Source: Phaeovulum molybdatiresistens
GTDB lineage: Bacteria; Pseudomonadota; Alphaproteobacteria; Rhodobacterales; Rhodobacteraceae
NCBI RefSeq assembly: GCF_023544865.1
Contig: NZ_JAMJFX010000003.1
Span: 62,001 to 126,000, forward strand
Direction: 5' to 3'
DNA: 64,000 nt
Shown: positions 27,051 through 37,392 of the stretch, in pieces
How positions within the stretch are numbered: position 1 is the first letter of the stretch
Layout: each line of letters opens with the position of its first letter
The notes under the pieces: generated by a model
The model's input: only the letters and a program-made list of their open reading frames with translations
Database searches by the model: none
What the model was told of the DNA's origin: nothing
Made by a program: the position numbers and the translations under genes

Positions 27051-27911
27051 ATGGCCCAAAATGCCGCGTCGCCATTCCGTCTTTACCCGCCCGACCGGAT
27101 CACGTCGGCGGTGGTCTTTGCGTCGCCGCACAGCGGGCGCGATTACCCGGCCGAACTGTTGCGGCGCACGGTTTTGGATGAGCGCAGGCTTCGGTCCTCG
27201 GAAGATGCCTTTGTCGACCGGCTGCTTGAAGCTGCCCCCGATCATGGTGCGACGGTGCTTGCCGCACAGGCCCCGCGGGCCTGGGTTGATCTGAACCGTG
27301 CAGCCGATGAACTGGACCCCGCCCTGATCGACGGGCTGCGTCCTGCCCCGCGCAGCCCCCGTGTCATGGCCGGTCTGGGGGTGATTCCACGCGTGGTGGC
27401 GGGGGGGCGGCAGATCTATTCCGGCAAGATCACCCTGGCCGAGGCGCAGGCGCGGCTGGATACGGTCTGGACCCCTTATCACCGACACCTGTCAACGCTT
27501 CTGGATGGGGTCGCCGCGCGGTTCGGTCAGGCGATTCTGATCGACGTGCATTCCATGCCCGGCGAAGCGCTGGACGGGTTTGGTGCCGCGCGCCCGCATA
27601 TCGTGCTGGGCGACCGATTCGGTGCGGCGGCGGCGGCCTGGGTCATGGATGGGGTCGAAGCCGCCTTTCGGGCTGAGGGCTTTCGGGTGCGGCGCAATTC
27701 GCCCTTCGCCGGGGCCTATATCACGCAGGCCTATGGGCGCCCTGCCCGCAACCGCCACGTGATTCAGGTCGAAATCGACCGCGCGCTTTATATGGATGAG
27801 GCGCAGATCCGCCCTGCCCCCACATTCGCGGCCTTTGCGCGGGGGTTTGAACGCGTCATCGGCCGAATCGCGCGCCTTGCCGGCGGGCAGAGCCGGTTGG
27901 CGGCCGAATGA
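27051..27911 (+). CDS. N-formylglutamate amidohydrolase family protein
   Basis: A 286-residue N-formylglutamate amidohydrolase (HutG-like) family protein. Features are FASPHSGRDYP near the N-terminus, EDAFVDRLLEAAP, RAWVDLNRAADELDP, and the metal-ligand-type segment ILIDVHSMPGE followed by RPHIVLGDRFG. The reaction in characterised members releases formate from N-formyl-L-glutamate in histidine breakdown. No hut genes are seen here, so the actual substrate is uncertain. The ATG at 27051 has GAGGAG 5 nt upstream and is preferred to 27027. It converges with dinB, 4 bp away. Confidence 0.88.
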   Translation: MAQNAASPFRLYPPDRITSAVVFASPHSGRDYPAELLRRTVLDERRLRSSEDAFVDRLLEAAPDHGATVLAAQAPRAWVDLNRAADELDPALIDGLRPAPRSPRVMAGLGVIPRVVAGGRQIYSGKITLAEAQARLDTVWTPYHRHLSTLLDGVAARFGQAILIDVHSMPGEALDGFGAARPHIVLGDRFGAAAAAWVMDGVEAAFRAEGFRVRRNSPFAGAYITQAYGRPARNRHVIQVEIDRALYMDEAQIRPAPTFAAFARGFERVIGRIARLAGGQSRLAAE

Positions 27912-27915
27912 CCGT

Positions 27916-29178
27916 TCAGTCACCCGCATCCCATCCGCGCCCTTTGGCGATGGAATCGCGGCCAAAGCGCGCCCGGATCCGGTCGATGGCGCGCTCGGCC
28001 CCGGCGCGGGCACGGGCGCCGGGGTCCAGCAAGTCGCCCACCGGGTCACTGTCGGCCGCTGAGCAAAGGTCGGAATAGCCGATTCCGATCAGCCGGCAGG
28101 GGCCGGGATCAAGGGCCGCCAGAAGGGCCGACCCCGTGGTGAACAAGGTGTCGGCCAGTTGCGCGGGTTCGGTCAACGCGCGCTGCCGGGTCTGGGCGGA
28201 AAAATCCTTGCGCCGCAGCTTCAGCGTGACCACGCGCCCCGCAAAGCCCTTGGCCTTCATCCGCGCCGATACCTTTTCGCACAGATGCCACAGCTGATCG
28301 CGCAGGGCCTCGGGGTCGGCAATGTCGGTCGCAAAAGTGGTTTCTGCCGACACCGATTTCATCGGCGCATCGGGGGAAACGCGGCGCTCATCCTGCCCAT
28401 GTGCCAGGCGCCAGATCCGGTCGCCCTGCGTCCCGAACCGGCGCGCCATCGCGGCGCGGTCCTGACGGCGGATGTCGGCAAGGCTGCGGATACCGGCCTG
28501 CGCCAGCGCCGCCTGCGTCGCGGCCCCCACCCCCCACAGCAGGCTGGTTGGCTTGTCGCGCAGGAAATCCTGGGTATCGCCCCGCCCGATCACGGCAAAG
28601 CCGCGCGGCTTGTCCAGATCCGAGGCGATCTTGGCAAGAAACTTGTTGTGCGACAGGCCGATCGAAACGCTGACCCCGATTTCGGCTTCGATCTGCTGCG
28701 CCAGCCGGGCAAGGCTTAGCGCAGGTGGGGCGTGATGCAGCCGCGCGGTGCCGGTCAGGTCCAGAAACGCCTCATCCAGCGACAGGGGCTCGATCAGCGG
28801 GGTCAGCGCCGCCATCCGCGCGCGGATCTGGCGGGACACATCGGCATAATGCGCCATCCGGGGGCGGATCACCACGGCATCGGGGCAAATCTGACGGGCC
28901 TTGAACATCGGCATCGCCGAGCGAACCCCGGATATGCGCGCGACATAGCAGCAGGTGGACACCACCCCCCGCGTGCCGCCCCCGACGATTACGGGCCGCG
29001 CCGCCAGCGACGGATCATCGCGCTTCTCGATCGAGGCGTAGAAGGCATCACAATCCAGATGCGCGATCGACAGATCGAACAATTCGGGATGCGAAACGAT
29101 GCGCGGCCCCCGGCACTGCGGGCAGCGCGGAGGAGGGGTTTCGTAAACAGCAAGGCAGTCGCGGCACAGGGCGGGCAT
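27916..29178 (-). CDS. dinB: DNA polymerase IV with N-terminal zinc-ribbon
   Basis: A 420-residue Y-family translesion polymerase. The catalytic acidic residues are in LDCDAFYASIE and PLSLDEAFLDLTG, with the fingers segment GVVSTCCYVARISGV and the helix-hairpin-helix GVGAATQAALAQAGI. The little-finger domain covers ~270-380. The first 25 residues carry C5xxC8 and C19xxC22, a small zinc-ribbon-like extension absent from E. coli DinB. I recall the same extension in other Rhodobacteraceae DinB proteins. Start set at the ATG at 29178. No LexA box was recognised upstream. Confidence 0.92.
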   Translation of the reverse strand: MPALCRDCLAVYETPPPRCPQCRGPRIVSHPELFDLSIAHLDCDAFYASIEKRDDPSLAARPVIVGGGTRGVVSTCCYVARISGVRSAMPMFKARQICPDAVVIRPRMAHYADVSRQIRARMAALTPLIEPLSLDEAFLDLTGTARLHHAPPALSLARLAQQIEAEIGVSVSIGLSHNKFLAKIASDLDKPRGFAVIGRGDTQDFLRDKPTSLLWGVGAATQAALAQAGIRSLADIRRQDRAAMARRFGTQGDRIWRLAHGQDERRVSPDAPMKSVSAETTFATDIADPEALRDQLWHLCEKVSARMKAKGFAGRVVTLKLRRKDFSAQTRQRALTEPAQLADTLFTTGSALLAALDPGPCRLIGIGYSDLCSAADSDPVGDLLDPGARARAGAERAIDRIRARFGRDSIAKGRGWDAGD

Positions 29179-29253
29179 GACGGTCACCGGGTTCGCGCTA
29201 TAGATTATCCCCCCGCCCGCCGCATGACGAGTCGGCAAGTGCCTTTTGCCGTG

Positions 29254-29323
29254 CCCCTTCGGCTTTGCGGAAATATCCCGGGGGAAGGCCGCAGGCCGTG
29301 GGGGCAGCGCCCCCACCCTCGAC
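29254..29323 (-). repeat. Dispersed intergenic hairpin + ATATTT element, copy 3
   Basis: Read on the minus strand: a GTGGGGGC-GCT-GCCCCCAC hairpin (about 29298-29316), ~20 nt, then CCCCCGGGATATTTCCGCAAAG and CCGAAGGGG ending at 29254. It lies between clpB and dinB, in the same orientation as clpB. The core is nearly identical to copy 2. Confidence 0.65.
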
Positions 29324-29337
29324 CGCAAAGTTGAAGA

Positions 29338-29361
29338 CCGGGAAGGGCGCCCCCCTCCCGG
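29338..29361 (-). terminator. Possible clpB terminator hairpin
   Basis: CCGGGA (29338-29343) pairs with TCCCGG (29356-29361), with further GC pairing inside, 10 bp after the clpB stop. The following T-tract is weak (TCTTC), so rho-independent action is uncertain. Confidence 0.4.
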
Positions 29362-29370
29362 CCCGTGTCA

Positions 29371-31986
<2,616 letters not shown>

Positions 31987-32060
31987 CGGGTTCTCCTTCC
32001 ATGAAGCCCCCGGCTTGGGCCGCCCGTCATGGCACGGCCCGTCCCGGGTCTTAATCCAAA

Positions 32061-32088
32061 GTTGGGCGCGCCTTTCCCGCGGTTCAAG
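32061..32088 (-). promoter_or_regulatory. Sigma-32 (RpoH)-type promoter of clpB
   Basis: On the minus strand CCCCTTGAA (core CTTGAA at 32083-32088) is followed after 16 bp by CCCAACTT (32061-32066 core). This resembles the known CTTGAA-N(13-17)-CCCCAT heat-shock consensus. It lies about 75 bp before the clpB start. The -10 half is imperfect. Confidence 0.55.
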
Positions 32089-32200
32089 GGGTGTGTCGCG
32101 CCGCCAGCGGGGAAAATTCGTGTGTTGGCGCGCGGCTTTGGAAACCCTATCGCAACCTTTGGCGTTTCATCTTGGGATCAAGCCAAGGAAGGATTCGCAC

Positions 32201-32413
32201 ATGACCCCGCGCCAGACGGCTATCCGCATCGCGACCCTGTTCTACGACGCCGCCCGACGCCGGTTTGAGGCGGTGGTGGAATTCTTCGCCCCCGGCCTGC
32301 CCGTGCCGTTGCGCGTGCCCGTCACGCTGGCGGCACCGCCGGGGATGTCGCATGCCCAGCTGGCCCGCGCGCTGACGCGCGAGGCGGCGCGGCGCGGGAT
32401 TGGCGGGCTGTAA
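32201..32413 (+). CDS. Small hypothetical protein
   Basis: A 70-residue basic/hydrophobic protein. The ATG at 32201 has a strong AAGGAAGG ribosome-binding site 7 nt upstream, and the following gene is co-directional (pyrF, 72 bp downstream). Residues ~20-55 carry a Pro/Val/Leu-rich segment (PGLPVPLRVPVTLAAPPGM). The C-terminal third looks like an amphipathic helix (HAQLARALTREAARRG). No family is recognised and no membrane span is convincing. It is divergent from clpB, so its promoter lies in the same 214-bp region. Confidence 0.6.
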   Translation: MTPRQTAIRIATLFYDAARRRFEAVVEFFAPGLPVPLRVPVTLAAPPGMSHAQLARALTREAARRGIGGL

Positions 32414-32485
32414 CCGGCACGGGCTTGACCTGCGGGGCGCTTGCGCGCAAGACGACGCCGTCCCTTGCAACGCCGGAGGCTTCCG

Positions 32486-33190
32486 ATGACCCTGCCCGCC
32501 GATGACCGCCTGATCGTCGCCCTTGATGTGCCGAACGCCCTGGCCGGGCTGGAACTGGCCAAGACGCTGGGGGATGCCGTTTCCTTCTACAAGATCGGCC
32601 TGGGCATGTTGACCGGGGGCGGCCTTGCGCTGGCCAATGAGCTGAAGGCCGAACATGGCAAGCGTATCTTTCTGGACATGAAGCTGTTCGACATCGGCGC
32701 CACGGTTGAGGCGGCGGTGCGCGGGCTGGCGCAATATGACCTTGATTTCCTGACCGTGCATGGCGACCCCTATGTGGTTCAGGCCGCCAAACAGGGCGCC
32801 GCCGGCAAGGATCTGAAGATCCTGGCGGTGACCATCCTGACCTCACTGGATCGGGGCGATCTGGATGGCGCGCTGATCAAGCCCGGCGCGGTTGCCGATC
32901 TGGTGGTGGAACGCGCGGGCCGCGCCTTTGCGGCCGGGGCGGATGGGGCGATCGCCTCGCCGCAAGAGGCCGCCTTGATCCGGGCGCTGCCGGAAGCCGC
33001 GGGCAAGCTGATCGTTACCCCCGGGGTGCGCCCGACCGGGGCGGCGCTTGGCGATCAGAAGCGCGTCGAAACGCCCGCCGCCGCGATTGCGGCGGGGGCT
33101 GATCATATCGTCGTCGGCAGGCCGGTGTGGCAGGCCGCCGACCCGAAGGCGGCGGCGCTGGCGATCGTGCGGGATCTGGCCGGGGCCTGA
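32486..33190 (+). CDS. pyrF: Orotidine-5'-phosphate decarboxylase
   Basis: A 234-residue class I OMP decarboxylase, the last step of de novo UMP synthesis. The LIVALDVPN start, the catalytic tetrad region FLDMKLFDIGATV (Asp-Lys...Asp), the LTVHGDPYV strand and the phosphate-binding TPGVRPTGAALGDQKR and ADHIVVGRPVW segments are all intact. The length is typical. The start at 32486 follows a CGGAGG ribosome-binding sequence; the open frame to 32441 is not needed. It stands alone among pyrimidine genes here and converges with the small protein gene at 33207. Confidence 0.96.
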   Translation: MTLPADDRLIVALDVPNALAGLELAKTLGDAVSFYKIGLGMLTGGGLALANELKAEHGKRIFLDMKLFDIGATVEAAVRGLAQYDLDFLTVHGDPYVVQAAKQGAAGKDLKILAVTILTSLDRGDLDGALIKPGAVADLVVERAGRAFAAGADGAIASPQEAALIRALPEAAGKLIVTPGVRPTGAALGDQKRVETPAAAIAAGADHIVVGRPVWQAADPKAAALAIVRDLAGA

Positions 33191-33206
33191 TCCCGTCTTG
33201 AGGGCG

Positions 33207-33473
33207 TCACTCGGCCGGTGCTGCGGGGGCCTCGGGTGCGGCGGGCTCTGCCGGTTCCGGGCTTGGGGTTACGACAACGCCGGTGTCGGGCGCTTCATTG
33301 GTGATGGTCACCGAAGCAGGCGCCTCGGGCGCGGTGGCCTCGGGGGTGCCGGTGGGGGCGGGGCTGTCCATCACCAGCCAGATAACGACGACCAGCGCCA
33401 CGACGATGGCGCCCAGAACGAAATAGATGCCGCCGGACGAAGACCCTTGCGGACGCGGGGGTTGGGGGTTCAT
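33207..33473 (-). CDS. Small single-pass membrane protein with Pro/Ala/Glu-rich tail
   Basis: An 88-residue protein. A Pro/Ser-rich N-terminus of ~14 residues precedes one strong transmembrane helix (~15-38, IYFVLGAIVVALVVVIWLVM). An acidic low-complexity tail of Pro, Ala, Glu and Thr follows, likely periplasmic. The ATG at 33473 has an AGGAG site. Such TM-plus-PA-rich proteins are common and unassigned in Rhodobacteraceae. It lies 73 bp downstream of the NfeD/SPFH pair on the same strand and may be co-transcribed with it. Function unknown. Confidence 0.7.
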   Translation of the reverse strand: MNPQPPRPQGSSSGGIYFVLGAIVVALVVVIWLVMDSPAPTGTPEATAPEAPASVTITNEAPDTGVVVTPSPEPAEPAAPEAPAAPAE

Positions 33474-33546
33474 GGCCGTCTCCTGTGATGTGAACTTTCG
33501 TGTCCAACGCGGCGCGCGCGCGAAAGTTCCATCCGGGGGCGGGGCC

Positions 33547-33819
33547 TTAGTCCTCGTTGATGTCGGTGTGCCACAGCTTGCTTTGGCCCCGGCGCACGCC
33601 CGCCGCGCGGCGTAGCCCAAGCCATGCGCCAAGCGCGGTCAGCGCCAGGACAAAGATCATCGCGGGCAACGAGGCGCCCAGCCAGCCCAGCCAGACCAGC
33701 GCGCCGACCAGAACCGCGCCGATGGCAAAGCCCAGCAGGAAGAACCCGGGCACCAGCATTTCCAGCGCGCCCAGCACCACCCCGCCTGCGACCCATACCC
33801 AGGCCTGCTGCCAGATCAT
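33547..33819 (-). CDS. NfeD-family membrane protein (short form)
   Basis: A 90-residue protein with two to three hydrophobic helices (GVVLGALEMLVPGFFLLGFAIG and the next ~45 residues) and a short soluble tail. The LEMLVPGFFLLGFAIGA segment is characteristic of NfeD proteins. It overlaps the SPFH-domain gene by 4 bp, the usual genomic partnership. NfeD proteins are thought to anchor or modulate stomatin-like SPFH oligomers in membrane microdomains. The form lacks the protease domain of long NfeD proteins. Confidence 0.85.
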   Translation of the reverse strand: MIWQQAWVWVAGGVVLGALEMLVPGFFLLGFAIGAVLVGALVWLGWLGASLPAMIFVLALTALGAWLGLRRAAGVRRGQSKLWHTDINED

Positions 33820-34700
33820 TGCGCCTTGCCCTTCAAAAGCCCGAAGGCATTTCCAAAGGCCTCCAGCGCGGCGGCGGGCAGGATCACGGTCTGCTTGCCC
33901 TGCCCCTGTGCCACTGCCGCGATGGCCTCGACCTGCTTCAGGGCCACCTGGTATTGTGCCGCTTCAAGCCCGGCCTCCTTGATTGTTTCGGCGATGACGC
34001 CCGTGGCATAGGCCTCGGCCTCGGCCAGGACGCGCTTGGCTTTGGCCTCTTGTTCGGCGGCATAAAGCTCGCCATCGGCTTGGAGTTCAACCGCGCGCTT
34101 GCGGCCCTCGGCCTCGGTGACCAGCGCGCGGCGCGCGCGTTCAGCGTTCAGCTGTTGCAGCATCGCGGCACGGGTCGCCTCATCCAGGTTCACATCCAGG
34201 ATCTCGGCGCGCGTCACCTCGATCCCCCAGTCATCGACGACATTGGCCAGGTTGTCGCGGATCGTGCCGATCAGCCCGGCGCGGTTGGATTGCACCGTGT
34301 CCAGTTCCATCCGGCCGATTTCGGACCGGACGATCCCGGCCACCGTGGTGGCGATGGCGGCGTCGATGTCGCGGATGCGGTAGACGGTCTTTTCCGGTTC
34401 AATGATCCGGTAGAAGACCGAGGTGTCGACCTGCAGCAGAACGTTGTCGGCGGTGATGGCATCCTGCCGGTTGGTGGGCAGCTGGCGTTCCAGCACCGAA
34501 ATGCGGTGCGCGACCCGGTCCAGAAAGGGAACGATGAAGTTGATCCCGGGCCCCAGCACCGCCCGCAGCCGGCCAAAGCGTTCGACCACATGCTTTTCCG
34601 ATTGCGGCACGATGCGAACGCCCAGAAAGACCGCAAGGACCAGAAAGGCCGCAAGCGCCAGGAAAACGGCGTTTCCGCCCAGAAGATCGGTGGAATTCAT
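33816..34700 (-). CDS. SPFH/Band 7 stomatin-like protein (QmcA-like)
   Basis: A 294-residue membrane-anchored SPFH protein. One N-terminal transmembrane helix (~12-32) is followed by VRIVPQSEKHVVERFGRLRAVLGPGINFIVPFLD, the classical SPFH opening. The domain runs to ~175, then an Ala/Glu-rich coiled coil (AEGRKRAVELQADGE, LAEAEAYATGVI), and the C-terminal VILPAAALEAFGN typical of QmcA/stomatin. It probably forms large membrane rings that organise lipids and proteases. The start at 34700 (GGGGGC upstream) is preferred over 34712 and 34727. It is coupled to nfeD by ATGA. Confidence 0.9.
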   Translation of the reverse strand: MNSTDLLGGNAVFLALAAFLVLAVFLGVRIVPQSEKHVVERFGRLRAVLGPGINFIVPFLDRVAHRISVLERQLPTNRQDAITADNVLLQVDTSVFYRIIEPEKTVYRIRDIDAAIATTVAGIVRSEIGRMELDTVQSNRAGLIGTIRDNLANVVDDWGIEVTRAEILDVNLDEATRAAMLQQLNAERARRALVTEAEGRKRAVELQADGELYAAEQEAKAKRVLAEAEAYATGVIAETIKEAGLEAAQYQVALKQVEAIAAVAQGQGKQTVILPAAALEAFGNAFGLLKGKAQ

Positions 34701-34758
34701 CACTGCCCCCATGAACTGCTGACGCAACTATGCGTGCATTCGGGGGGCGGGAAAAGGG

Positions 34759-34920
34759 TCAAGGTGTAGGCGCGGGCAGCAGTTTTACGCCCACCAGCAG
34801 CGCGACCGCCAGCACCGCCCAGCCCCCCGGTCGCGTCAGCAGCCACAGCCCCAGCGCGCCACCCCAAAGCGCAAGGCGCAGCCCGGCCATGCCGGCGAAG
34901 GCAAAAAGCGTTCCAATCAT
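34759..34920 (-). CDS. Small hydrophobic protein, likely unannotated
   Basis: A 53-residue frame too short for usual gene lists. It begins with ATG 1 nt after the stop of the YeaQ-like gene (TAA-A-ATG) and runs to TGA at 34759. Its composition is strongly hydrophobic with two probable helices (LRLALWGGALGLWLL and WAVLAVALLVGVKLL) split by an Arg-Pro-Gly-Gly turn. The tight spacing suggests translational coupling, as no good ribosome-binding site is present. It lies upstream of the SPFH/NfeD genes. No family recognised. Confidence 0.45.
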   Translation of the reverse strand: MIGTLFAFAGMAGLRLALWGGALGLWLLTRPGGWAVLAVALLVGVKLLPAPTP

Positions 34921-34921
34921 T

Positions 34922-35158
34922 TTAGCGCGGTCCGTAGCGGCGCCAGAGCCAGATCAGCGCCATTGCCCCAAGCACCGCCCCGACGAACCCGGCCATCCAG
35001 CCGGTGATCGTCAGCAGCACCCGCAGGATCAACCCGCCGATCAGCGCGCCGATGACACCGATCGCGATGGTGGTGGGGATGTCGGTTTCCAGCCGCATCG
35101 CGCGGGTGGCGATGAAGCCGGCTGCGGCCCCGATGATGATGAGCGCGACGATCTGCAT
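34922..35158 (-). CDS. GlsB/YeaQ/YmgE-family membrane protein
   Basis: A 78-residue protein with three hydrophobic helices and the family signature: LIIIGAAAGFIATRAM, then the Gly-rich TIAIGVIGALIGGLIL. GlsB/YeaQ proteins (transglycosylase-associated) are small inner-membrane proteins linked to stress in Gram-negatives. Their biochemical role is not settled. It appears to head a unit with the 53-residue gene. Upstream lies repeat copy 4, then fmt. Confidence 0.85.
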   Translation of the reverse strand: MQIVALIIIGAAAGFIATRAMRLETDIPTTIAIGVIGALIGGLILRVLLTITGWMAGFVGAVLGAMALIWLWRRYGPR

Positions 35159-35218
35159 GGGCGCCTCCTGTCGGTCAATATGGGGCTTGGGGGCGGCGTT
35201 GCAAAGGGCGGTGAGGCC

Positions 35219-35269
35219 GGGGGTTTCACACCCCCGGACCCCCGTGGAGTATTTTCGCCAAGAAGAAGA
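35219..35269 (+). repeat. Dispersed intergenic hairpin + ATATTT element, copy 4 (divergent)
   Basis: CCGGGGGTTTCACACCCCCGG (35218-35238) forms the hairpin. ACCCCCGTGGAGTATTTTCGCC, AAGAAGAAG follow, up to the fmt stop codon. The order of modules is the same as in copies 1-3 but the core is less conserved (GTATTTT, CCAAG). As in copy 1, the GAAGA tail abuts the stop codon of an opposing gene. Confidence 0.55.
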
Positions 35270-36166
35270 TCAGGTCAGGGTGTCGGGCAGGGTCAGGCCG
35301 CGCAGAAGTTCGCTGGCTGGCATCGGGCGCTTGCCTTCGCGCTGCGCCTCAAGCACGGCGATGGCGCCAGTGCCGCAGGCGATGGTGAAGCCACCCATAA
35401 CCTGGCCGGGGCGGCCGCGGCCTGCGGCGGCGCTGGCCCGCAGCAGCTTGATCCGTTCGCCCGCGATTTCGGTGAAGGCGCCGGGGAAGGGGGACAGGCC
35501 GTTGATCTGGCGCAGGACCTGGTCGGCGGGGCGGGACCAGTCGATGCGCGCCTCGGCTTTGTCGATCTTGGCGGCATAGGTCACGCCGGTTTCGGCCTGC
35601 GGTTCGGCGTGCAGGTCGGGCAGGCGGGCCAGCGCGTCCAGGATCAGCCGAGCGCCCATCGTGCTGAGGCGGTCGTGCAGCTCGCCGGTCGTTTCGGGCT
35701 GCCCGATCGGGGTGGTTTCGCGCATCAGCACCGGGCCGGTGTCGAGGCCTGCGTCCATCTGCATGATGCAGATGCCGGTTTCCGAATCGCCCGCCATGAT
35801 CGCACGGTGGATCGGTGCGGCCCCGCGCCAGCGCGGCAAAAGCGAGGCGTGGATGTTCAGGCAGCCGTGCCGTGGGGCGTCCAGCACCGCCTGCGGCAGG
35901 ATCAGACCATAGGCCACGACCACGGCGACATCGGCGCCAAGGGCGGCGAAGTCTTGTTGTTCGGCGGCGCCCTTCAGGCTGCGCGGGTGGCGCACCGGGA
36001 TGCCAAGCGCCTCGGCCCGGGCCTGAACGGGGGAGGGGCGTTCCTTTTTGCCGCGGCCCGCGGGGCGGGGGGGCTGGCAATAGACGGCGATCACCTGATG
36101 ATCGCGGGCCAGCGCGTCCAGCACCGGGACCGAGAAGTCCGGCGTGCCCATGAAGACCACCTTCAT
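35270..36166 (-). CDS. fmt: Methionyl-tRNA formyltransferase
   Basis: A 298-residue Fmt that formylates initiator Met-tRNA using 10-formyl-tetrahydrofolate. The start [18 protein letters not shown], the catalytic/folate region [20 protein letters not shown] with Asn-His-Asp (later DAGLDTGP), and the C-terminal OB-like tRNA-binding half are intact. It overlaps the degenerate deformylase gene by 4 bp (ATGA), and the active deformylase lies upstream. Putting the formylase next to the deformylase pair is a classic order for N-terminal formylation. Confidence 0.96.
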   Translation of the reverse strand: MKVVFMGTPDFSVPVLDALARDHQVIAVYCQPPRPAGRGKKERPSPVQARAEALGIPVRHPRSLKGAAEQQDFAALGADVAVVVAYGLILPQAVLDAPRHGCLNIHASLLPRWRGAAPIHRAIMAGDSETGICIMQMDAGLDTGPVLMRETTPIGQPETTGELHDRLSTMGARLILDALARLPDLHAEPQAETGVTYAAKIDKAEARIDWSRPADQVLRQINGLSPFPGAFTEIAGERIKLLRASAAAGRGRPGQVMGGFTIACGTGAIAVLEAQREGKRPMPASELLRGLTLPDTLT

Positions 36167-36660
36167 CGCGTGCCCTTTTTCGATTTCTGCACCAGCATCT
36201 TGCGCCGCAGGGGCGAGAGGTGATCCAGATAGGTCTTGCCGTTCAGGTGGTCGATCTGATGTTGGACCGATGTCGCCCAGAGGCCGACGAAATCGCGGTC
36301 TTCGATCTCTCCGGCCTCGTTCAGGAAGCGCACGGTGACGGCGCGGGGGCGTTCGATCAGCGCCGAGACGCCCGGCAGGTTCGGGCTGGCCTCTTCATGC
36401 TTGCGCGACTGGATCGAGGCGTGCAGCACTTCGGGGTTGGCCATTCGGATCGCCTGGCCCCGCTTGTCCGAAGCATCGACCACCGCAAGGCGCAGCATTA
36501 TGCCGATCTGCGGCGCGGCCAGGCCCACGCCGGGCATCGCCTCCATCGTGTCGATCATGTCGTCCCAGATCATGCGGACGGTTTCGGTCACCGCCGCGAC
36601 GGGGGCCGCCGGGCTGTGCAGGCGGCGGTCTTCGTAGGGCAGGAAAGGGCGCACGGCCAT
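36163..36660 (-). CDS. Peptide deformylase-like protein lacking catalytic residues
   Basis: A 165-residue deformylase homologue. Motif I is intact (G44VGLAAPQ51). Motif II, normally EGCLS with the metal-binding Cys, reads NLPGVS (around 94-99) without any Cys. Motif III, normally HExxDH, reads H134-Q-I-D-H138, so both His ligands remain but the catalytic Glu is Gln135. The protein should not hydrolyse formyl-methionine in the usual way. It is embedded between fmt and the active def gene, overlapping fmt by 4 bp, and is clearly maintained. A regulatory or nascent-chain-binding role is inference. Confidence 0.9.
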   Translation of the reverse strand: MAVRPFLPYEDRRLHSPAAPVAAVTETVRMIWDDMIDTMEAMPGVGLAAPQIGIMLRLAVVDASDKRGQAIRMANPEVLHASIQSRKHEEASPNLPGVSALIERPRAVTVRFLNEAGEIEDRDFVGLWATSVQHQIDHLNGKTYLDHLSPLRRKMLVQKSKKGTR

Positions 36661-36677
36661 GGGCGTTCCTTTGCGGA

Positions 36678-37208
36678 TCAGGCCTGCGCGGTGCGGGCGC
36701 GTTCGCGTTTTAGCTTTTCCATCTTGCGGGTGATCATCTGGCGCTTCAGCGGGCCCAGGTAATCGATGAACAGCTTGCCGTTCAGGTGGTCCAGTTCGTG
36801 CTGGGCGCAGGTGGCCCAGAGGCCGTCGAACTGTTCTTCGTGCATCTGGCCGTCAAGGCCCAGCCAGCGCATCCGCACCTCGGCGGGGCGGGTGACCTCG
36901 GCATATTGTTCGGGGATCGACAGGCAGCCTTCCTCGTAGGTATTCAAATCCTCCGAGGTCCAGGTGATCTCGGGGTTGATCAGCACCATCGGGGCGGGGG
37001 CGGCGTCCTTTTCCTTGACGCAATCCATCACGAACACCCGCCGCATCACGCCCACCTGCGGCGCAGCAAGGCCCACGCCGGGCGCATCATACATGGTGGC
37101 CAGCATGTCATCGGCCAGTCGCCGGATGTCCGCATCGACGGTGGCAACGGGCTCGCAAAGTTTCTTGAGCCGCGGGTCGGGATGGATCAGGATCGGGCGA
37201 ATGGTCAT
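36678..37208 (-). CDS. def: Peptide deformylase (active form)
   Basis: A 176-residue deformylase that removes formyl from nascent N-terminal methionine. All three motifs are canonical: GVGLAAPQ (44-51), EGCLS with C95, and H137-E138-L-D-H141, giving the Cys/His/His metal site and the catalytic Glu. The length is typical. It is the first gene of the def, def-like, fmt unit (17-bp gap to the next). The promoter would lie in the AT-rich 184-bp divergent region shared with the aminotransferase gene at 37393. Confidence 0.96.
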   Translation of the reverse strand: MTIRPILIHPDPRLKKLCEPVATVDADIRRLADDMLATMYDAPGVGLAAPQVGVMRRVFVMDCVKEKDAAPAPMVLINPEITWTSEDLNTYEEGCLSIPEQYAEVTRPAEVRMRWLGLDGQMHEEQFDGLWATCAQHELDHLNGKLFIDYLGPLKRQMITRKMEKLKRERARTAQA

Positions 37209-37254
37209 GGCGATGATTTAGGCGATGGGGCGCGTTGGCGCAATGGCGGGCGAA

Positions 37255-37380
37255 AGGCTGGAAGGTTGTTCTATATTTGCGATATATTTTGGGATAACTT
37301 ACCAAAGTTGTGATATTTACAGGAATAATTTGCTGTAATACTGCTTTAATTTGGAACATAAACAGTCCCCAAATCCCACA
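37255..37380. promoter_or_regulatory. AT-rich divergent promoter region (def / MalY-like gene)
   Basis: About 110 bp of markedly AT-rich DNA in an otherwise GC-rich window. It holds an AACTT-ACCA-AAGTT dyad (about 37297-37310) and two similar runs, GCGATATATT and GTGATATTTA. It is likely to contain promoters for both divergent genes and an operator. No sigma-70 boxes with good spacing were assigned. Confidence 0.4.
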
Positions 37381-37392
37381 GGATGCTGCGCC

